Assembly (NCBI GenBank): GCA_019347725.1
Contig: JAHWKV010000083.1
Location: 1-5,852, forward strand
Length of the DNA stretch: 5,852 bases
Source: Actinomycetota bacterium
Lineage (GTDB): Bacteria > Actinomycetota > CADDZG01 > JAHWKV01
Direction: 5' to 3'
Part shown: piece by piece, positions 1 through 5,852 of the stretch
Layout: each line of letters begins with the position of its first letter
Position numbering within the stretch: the first letter of the stretch is position 1
Notes under the pieces: model-generated
Told to the model about the DNA's origin: nothing
Seen by the model: the letters and a program-made list of their open reading frames with translations, nothing else
The model's database searches: none
Position numbers and translations under genes: made by a program

Positions 1-4
1 CTAG

Positions 5-259
5 GGATTGCGCGCGATCCTCAACGCCGGCAACCGGCAGGGGACACCGGTCCTGCGTGTGAAGCTGGAAGGTCGGCGTCGCGAGGTCGACGAGTTCGAC
101 GTGTACGGGCCGAAGGCGGTAGCCGGCATCGGCAAGCTGCCAGATACGGTTGCCGATCGGTCTATCCCGATCCGCATGAGGCAGCCTCGGCCGTTAGACG
201 ATGGCGCAGTCAGGGTGCTGAGATTATCGTCGCCTACTCAACTTCGGGAGCCCGGATAG
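5..259 (+). pseudogene. DUF3631 family protein, C-terminal fragment (truncated at both ends)
   Basis: The frame reads LRAILNAGNRQGTPVLRV near its start and later YGPKAVAGIGKLPDTVADRS followed by IPIRM. This is the typical C-terminal core of DUF3631 proteins, a family of unassigned function sometimes fused to primase/helicase-like domains and common near mobile elements. A TAG at 2-4 lies directly before the GLRAIL stretch, where homologues normally continue upstream with an ATPase-like part, so the gene is cut by a nonsense change or the first bases are unreliable. Family resemblance stops at about 184 (after RMRQ); the remaining codons to the TAG at 257-259 read through DNA that makes sense only as a binding-protein gene in another frame. 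A TTG at 8 could be called as a start but would give a meaningless 83-residue protein. The family call is from pattern memory and fairly firm; the function of the original protein is unknown. Confidence 0.72.
176..190 (+). other. Fusion junction between two decayed genes
   Basis: Recognisable DUF3631 coding (frame starting at 5, ...IPIRMRQ) ends at about 184. Recognisable binding-protein coding (frame starting at 178, EAASAVRRWRSQGAEIIVAY) begins within the same few bases. There is no intergenic sequence, start codon or ribosome binding site between them, so the 3' end of one gene and the 5' end of the other are both missing. A deletion is the simplest explanation; a chimeric assembly is the main alternative. 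Confidence 0.6.
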
Positions 260-330
260 CCGCCGAGGCCGCGCCCGATGCAAATGTGTTGTTCCTATCC
301 AACGACCCCACCGCAGCCGGTTTGGTGGAA

Positions 331-345
331 ACGAACTGCAGCCCG
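331..345 (+). other. Frameshift site in the binding-protein gene
   Basis: The reading passes from ...TAAGLVET (codons in the frame of 178) to LQPEGRLTGVTF (codons in the frame of 333). The sequence acgaactgcag would read T-N-L-Q in one frame if it had a second C (aac ctg cag), so loss of one C near 336 is the simplest lesion. The region is not a slippery heptamer and has no obvious stimulatory hairpin, so programmed frameshifting is unlikely. A sequencing or assembly error would look the same. Confidence 0.65.
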
Positions 346-886
346 AAGGGCGGCTGACCGGCGTCACCTTCCAGGTTCCGGCGGACAGGACCCTGGCGCT
401 AGCTCGGCGCATCATGCCGGAATTGAAAAGGGTGGGGCTGGCATTCCCGCCCGGCGATCCGGCGGCCCTTCCCAGCAAACAGAGTTTCGCCACCGAGGCC
501 GCGGTGCAGGGCCTGGATCTAGTAACAGAGGAGTTTGCCGACGAGTCCGACGTTGAGCAAGCGGTGCGACGGCTGGGAGAAAGGCAGGTCCAGCTGCTGC
601 TGCTGTCGATCTCACCGACGGCCACCCGGGCCCTGCCTGCCCTCGTCGAAGCCGCCGAGGGCATCGGCGTTCCCGTAGTCGCCAACATAGATGCTGCCGA
701 GGTGGCTTTGTTCACTCTGCGCCCCGACAGCGAAGCGCTCAACCGCCAGCTGGCCCGGCAGGCCGTCCGGCTGTTGAACGGGGCGTCCCCCGGGGCATTG
801 CCGGTGGAGGACCCCCGCCACTTCATCCTCACGCTCAACCGCAGCGTTGCCGACCGGCACGGGATTGAGCTGCCGGCAGGCATTGT

Positions 887-892
887 GAGGGA
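887..892 (+). promoter_or_regulatory. Ribosome binding site for the sensor phosphatase gene
   Basis: GAGGGA lies 8 nt before the GTG at 901, inside the end of the upstream binding-protein frame. An in-frame TGA at 886-888 rules out any earlier start, so this site fixes the GTG as the start. The 14-nt overlap with the upstream stop codon favours translational coupling between the two genes. Confidence 0.6.
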
Positions 893-900
893 AGCCAATC

Positions 901-3234
901 GTGTCCTTCCTTAAGCGCATCGCGGGCGGATCCGTCCTGGCCCGCCTACTGCTGGCCGTCGCCCTGGCCGGCCTGGCGACAGGGCTTGTGGGGGGCTGGC
1001 TTATCGCATCCTCCGCCGGCGATGCGCTCAGGGCCGAGATCGACCAGCAAAACCAATCTCTGGCCCGTAGCCTGGCCAGCCGTCTGGACGATCGAGTTCG
1101 CACCCACCTCCAGACCCTGAGCACCAACGCCACGCGCAGCAGTGTGGAGGAGTTGGGACCGGACACTCAGTCCGAGCTTAATGTCTTAATGAAGACCCGC
1201 ACCGACCTCGACCGGCTCTCTGCCTATAGCGCGGATGGTTCGCCGGTGGCTACCGCCGCCCCACGCGGCGGTGCCGAGGCAAACCAGCTGCCGCCGAGAC
1301 CACAACTCGGCCGCCAGCTTGCCGAACGGCACTACATTTCCACCCTCGACTCGACTGTACCTCCCACCGTTGAGCTGGCCGTTCGCATTGAAAGGCCTCC
1401 GGGAACCCTCGTGGGGTTTTTGGTGGCCGAGCTCCCGGCGGAAGAGCTGGCCAGGCCCACAACGGACCTTCAGTTCGAACCAACCCGGTCGGCCTTTGTG
1501 GTGGACAGCTCCGGAACCATCGTCGTACATCAGCAAAGGGACAGGGTAGTCAACAGGGAGCGCTTCGATCTCCCGGAGGACAGGGGGGATTCGGGTAGGC
1601 CGTTTTCCGCGACACAGGATTCGGAGCCGTTCTTGTTTGCCTCCGCCCCGACGTCGATGCTCTTGGCCGAGGTTGTGGTCCAACAACGAGAGGGTGATGC
1701 TCTGGCCTCCATACGGGCGGTAGCGCTCGATTTGGTCGCCATCCTTCTTGCCGTAGTCGTCGTCTCGGGGGTTGTGGTGGGGTTGGTGGGTAGAAGCCTC
1801 CTGTTGCCGTTGCGACCGATGGCCAGCGCGGCCCGCCGCATTGCCGGCGGCGATCATGCGGCCCGTGTCCCAGCCCATGGGTCCGGTGAGGTCGGTCGCC
1901 TGGGCGTGGAGTTCAACAGCATGGCCGAGGCGCTCCAGCGGCGCATTGCGGAGCTGGAGGACCGCAAGGTTGCCGAACAGCGCCTTAGAGAGCAAACCTA
2001 TCTCGCGCAAACACTCAACCGCGTAGGTGCGGCCCTGACCGCCGAGCTGGAGCTGGAGCAGGTGGTTCAGGCGGTTACCGATCTGGCCACAGATCTGGTC
2101 GAAGCCGACTTCGGAGCCTTCTTCTATAACGTCGAGGACGAGTACGGCGAGTCCTTCCTGCTGTATTCGCTTGCCGGAGTCTCGAGGGAATCGTTCGAAG
2201 GTTTCCCGATGCCCCGCAATACCGCGATCTTCGGACCCACCTTTCGTGGGGAGGCGCCGGTACGGATACACGACGTCACCGAGCACCCCTCCTACGGGCT
2301 CAACTCCCCCTACCTCGGGATGCCCGAGGGCCACCTGCCCGTCAGGAGCTACCTTGCCGTCTCCGTCGTTTCCCGCACCGGTGAGGTCATCGGCGGGCTG
2401 TTTTTCGGCCACTCGGCGGCGGGTGTGTTCTCGGAGCGAGACGAGCAGCTGGTTTCGGGCATCGCCGCGCAGGCGGCAGTCGCCATCGACAACGCCCGTC
2501 TCTACGAAACCCAGCGCGGTACGGCGGAGGTGCTGCAAAGAAGCCTCCTGCCCGACGTGCAGCCGACCTTGCCCGGCTCGTCTGCGGCGGCCCGGTACCT
2601 CCCCGCGCACCCCAGCCTGGATGTGGGCGGAGACTGGTATGACGTTGTCGAGCTCGACAACGTGAAGGTGGGCCTGGTGGTGGGCGACGTTGTCGGCCGG
2701 GGGGTCGCCGCGGCAGCAACGATGGGGCGGTTGTGCCACGCGCTGCGGGCTTACGCGTTTGAGGATCCCTCCCCCGCTACGGTGCTCGGGAGGCTCAATA
2801 ACTTTGCTCAGCACGTAACCGGTGAGGGCCGGTTCGCTACCGTGTTATATGCGCTATACGATCCCGCCGAAGCCACGCTGCTCGTAGCCAGTGCAGGTCA
2901 CCCTCCGCCGCTGCTGGTAACCGAAAGGGGCTCTACGCAATACGTGCGAGGGCCGATCGGATTGCCGGTAGGCGCAGTTGCCGGCGAGTCCTACGTGGAG
3001 TCACGTGTTGCGCTGCCGGCCAGCTTCAAGTTGCTTTTTTATACCGATGGCTTGGTCGAGGACCGGCAGCTGTCGCTGGACCTGGGCTTTGAGCGCCTGG
3101 AAAAAGCTGCCGCCGCCCCGGGAGATGCGCAGCGGCTGTGCGATTCCGTAATCGAGGCAATGGGCCGGGGGCGCGACGGCCAGGATGACGTCGCCCTGCT
3201 GGTGTTCAGCGTAGGGGACCCGCTTTCCGACTGA
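901..3234 (+). CDS. Membrane sensor phosphatase: Cache-like sensor, HAMP, GAF and SpoIIE/RsbU-type PP2C
   Basis: This 777-residue protein has the layout of an RsbU/SpoIIE-type Ser/Thr phosphatase, which dephosphorylates anti-anti-sigma (STAS) proteins and so frees a sigma factor by partner switching. TM1 spans about residues 13-36 ([20 protein letters not shown]). An extracytoplasmic domain of about 235 residues follows, with a long helix and a PAS/Cache-like part ([14 protein letters not shown] at 197-210). TM2 is about 275-298, HAMP about 299-350 (P303, E330), then a short coiled coil to about 366. A GAF domain covers about 383-536 and ends in AIDNARLYE. The phosphatase domain, about 543-771, keeps the metal-binding motifs GGDWYD (D578), GDVVGRG (D596), FYTDG (D716) and DD762-763, plus SAGHPPPLL, so it should be active. 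It has no fused HATPase_c or STAS domain and no partner gene nearby. The likely input is a ligand in the periplasm or a cytoplasmic signal at GAF; the ligand and target sigma factor cannot be read from sequence. Confidence 0.93.
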   Translation: MSFLKRIAGGSVLARLLLAVALAGLATGLVGGWLIASSAGDALRAEIDQQNQSLARSLASRLDDRVRTHLQTLSTNATRSSVEELGPDTQSELNVLMKTRTDLDRLSAYSADGSPVATAAPRGGAEANQLPPRPQLGRQLAERHYISTLDSTVPPTVELAVRIERPPGTLVGFLVAELPAEELARPTTDLQFEPTRSAFVVDSSGTIVVHQQRDRVVNRERFDLPEDRGDSGRPFSATQDSEPFLFASAPTSMLLAEVVVQQREGDALASIRAVALDLVAILLAVVVVSGVVVGLVGRSLLLPLRPMASAARRIAGGDHAARVPAHGSGEVGRLGVEFNSMAEALQRRIAELEDRKVAEQRLREQTYLAQTLNRVGAALTAELELEQVVQAVTDLATDLVEADFGAFFYNVEDEYGESFLLYSLAGVSRESFEGFPMPRNTAIFGPTFRGEAPVRIHDVTEHPSYGLNSPYLGMPEGHLPVRSYLAVSVVSRTGEVIGGLFFGHSAAGVFSERDEQLVSGIAAQAAVAIDNARLYETQRGTAEVLQRSLLPDVQPTLPGSSAAARYLPAHPSLDVGGDWYDVVELDNVKVGLVVGDVVGRGVAAAATMGRLCHALRAYAFEDPSPATVLGRLNNFAQHVTGEGRFATVLYALYDPAEATLLVASAGHPPPLLVTERGSTQYVRGPIGLPVGAVAGESYVESRVALPASFKLLFYTDGLVEDRQLSLDLGFERLEKAAAAPGDAQRLCDSVIEAMGRGRDGQDDVALLVFSVGDPLSD
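2642..2663. repeat. 22-bp perfect palindrome inside the phosphatase gene
   Basis: The half-site ACGTTGTCGAG is followed directly by its exact reverse complement CTCGACAACGT, with no spacer. It encodes DVVELDNV just after the GGDWYD metal motif. A further copy of the half-site core, GACGTTGTCG, occurs as a direct repeat at 2641-2650 and 2686-2695, both encoding Asp-Val-Val. It could be chance under coding constraint, an intragenic operator or an RNA hairpin; nothing in the sequence decides. Confidence 0.85.
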
Positions 3235-3235
3235 G

Positions 3236-3309
3236 TGGGGCTACCTGGAGTCGAACCAGGGACCTCAGCATTATCAGTGCTGCGCTCTAACCAGCTGAGC
3301 TATAGCCCC
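3236..3309 (-). tRNA. ileT: tRNA-Ile (anticodon GAU)
   Basis: On the minus strand the gene folds as a full cloverleaf of 74 nt. The 7-bp acceptor stem pairs GGGGCTA with TAGCCCC, followed by discriminator A. The D arm is GCTC/GAGC with GG in the loop. The anticodon stem CAGCA/TGCTG encloses the loop CTGATAA with anticodon GAT. The T arm is CCTGG-TTCGACT-CCAGG. CCA is not encoded (the next bases are CTC), so it must be added after transcription. The gene sits 37 nt downstream of the gyrA stop codon in the same direction, the order known from mycobacteria (gyrB-gyrA-...-ileT-alaT), so co-transcription is likely. No tRNA-Ala follows; the convergent phosphatase gene starts its stop codon immediately beyond. 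The symbol follows the mycobacterial name. Confidence 0.97.
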
Positions 3310-3319
3310 AAGAGAACCG

Positions 3320-3325
3320 ATTGTA
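3320..3325 (-). promoter_or_regulatory. Candidate -10 element (TACAAT) for tRNA-Ile
   Basis: In the 37-nt gap between gyrA and tRNA-Ile the minus strand carries TACAAT, five of six matches to the sigma70-type -10 box, ending 10 nt before the mature tRNA 5' end. That would place transcription start a few bases upstream of the tRNA. No -35 box is recognisable at 16-18 nt spacing (AAGCTG occupies that place), so this is a weak candidate for a private tRNA promoter in addition to read-through from gyrA. Confidence 0.3.
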
Positions 3326-3346
3326 CTGGTGCAGCGCCGTTCCAGC

Positions 3347-5848
<2,502 letters not shown>

Positions 5849-5852
5849 AGGG

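Larger units (their letters stand above)
178..914 (+). pseudogene. ABC_sub_bind (TrpX-like) periplasmic substrate-binding protein, 5'-truncated and frameshifted
   Basis: Solute-binding proteins of this family (Pfam ABC_sub_bind, TrpX-like) bind a small ligand outside the membrane and pass it to an ABC permease or act as sensors. The first segment (frame of 178, to about 333) reads EIIVAYSTSGARIAAEAAPD then VLFLSNDPTAAGLVET, the usual inter-lobe region. That frame ends at TGA 355-357. The family sequence continues in the frame of 333 as LQPEGRLTGVTFQVPADRTL, then KRVGLAF, VPVVANIDAA, NRQLARQAVRLLNGASPGAL, PVEDPRHF, and a normal C-terminal helix [10 protein letters not shown] with TAA at 912-914. 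The longest intact frame with an ATG begins at 414 (166 residues) and holds only the second lobe. The signal peptide and first lobe are absent. Restoring one base near 331-345 gives a seamless family match. The last 14 nt overlap the downstream phosphatase gene. No permease or ATPase gene is visible. Confidence 0.75.

Noticed and set aside
333..345. Programmed ribosomal frameshift in the binding-protein gene
   Set aside because: No slippery heptamer, no clear downstream pseudoknot, and the gene already lacks its 5' part.
224..1166. Minus-strand frames opposite the binding-protein remnant and phosphatase start
   Set aside because: Ser/Arg/Ala-rich translations with no family signature, while the + strand has clear family motifs.
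2043..2100. Short direct repeats (gagctg repeats; gatctgg twice)
   Set aside because: Explained by repeated Glu-Leu and Asp-Leu codons in the helix leading into the GAF domain.
1186..2814. 542-residue open frame on the minus strand opposite the phosphatase gene
   Set aside because: Low-complexity Gly/Arg/His-rich translation in the mirror frame of a clear multi-domain gene; no motif or ribosome binding site supports it.

Overview
The window is GC-rich, densely coding DNA that fits a high-GC actinobacterial-type genome (phylum Actinomycetota, probably not a well-studied genus). This rests on the base composition, the gene order gyrA followed directly by tRNA-Ile(GAU), as in mycobacteria, and a second GyrA-box motif in the GyrA C-terminal domain. 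The assignment is an inference; no marker other than GyrA is available.

Left edge (1-914, + strand): a gene graveyard. Positions 5 to about 184 carry the C-terminal part of a DUF3631-type protein, a family often seen near mobile elements and phages. The frame has a TAG just upstream and loses its family resemblance abruptly near 184. From about 178 another frame encodes the middle of a solute-binding protein of the ABC_sub_bind (TrpX-like) family with no N-terminus. A one-base frameshift near 331-345 then moves the reading to a third frame, which runs intact to the normal C-terminus at 914. This looks like a deletion fusing two unrelated genes plus a further lesion, unless the bases are wrong.

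Middle (901-3234, + strand): an intact 777-residue membrane sensor phosphatase. Its layout is TM, extracytoplasmic Cache-like domain, TM, HAMP, coiled coil, GAF and SpoIIE/RsbU-type PP2C. Its GTG start overlaps the end of the binding-protein gene by 14 nt, which suggests an ancestral pair: a periplasmic ligand-binding protein and a sensor phosphatase that would feed a partner-switching (anti-sigma/anti-anti-sigma) pathway. No anti-sigma factor, STAS protein or sigma factor lies in the window.

Right (3236-5848, - strand): the housekeeping block. gyrA (DNA gyrase subunit A) is followed 37 nt downstream by tRNA-Ile(GAU). The tRNA 3' end stops one nucleotide from the phosphatase stop codon, so two convergent transcription units meet with no room for a terminator. 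GyrA has the catalytic Arg-Tyr pair and two GyrA-box motifs, but a methionine replaces the quinolone-contacting serine. Its true start is uncertain because the window ends just upstream.

I found no CRISPR array, insertion sequence, rRNA or convincing new multi-gene system. The best leads are the decayed junction at the left edge, the binding protein/phosphatase pair, the Met in the GyrA quinolone pocket, and a 22-bp perfect palindrome inside the phosphatase gene.
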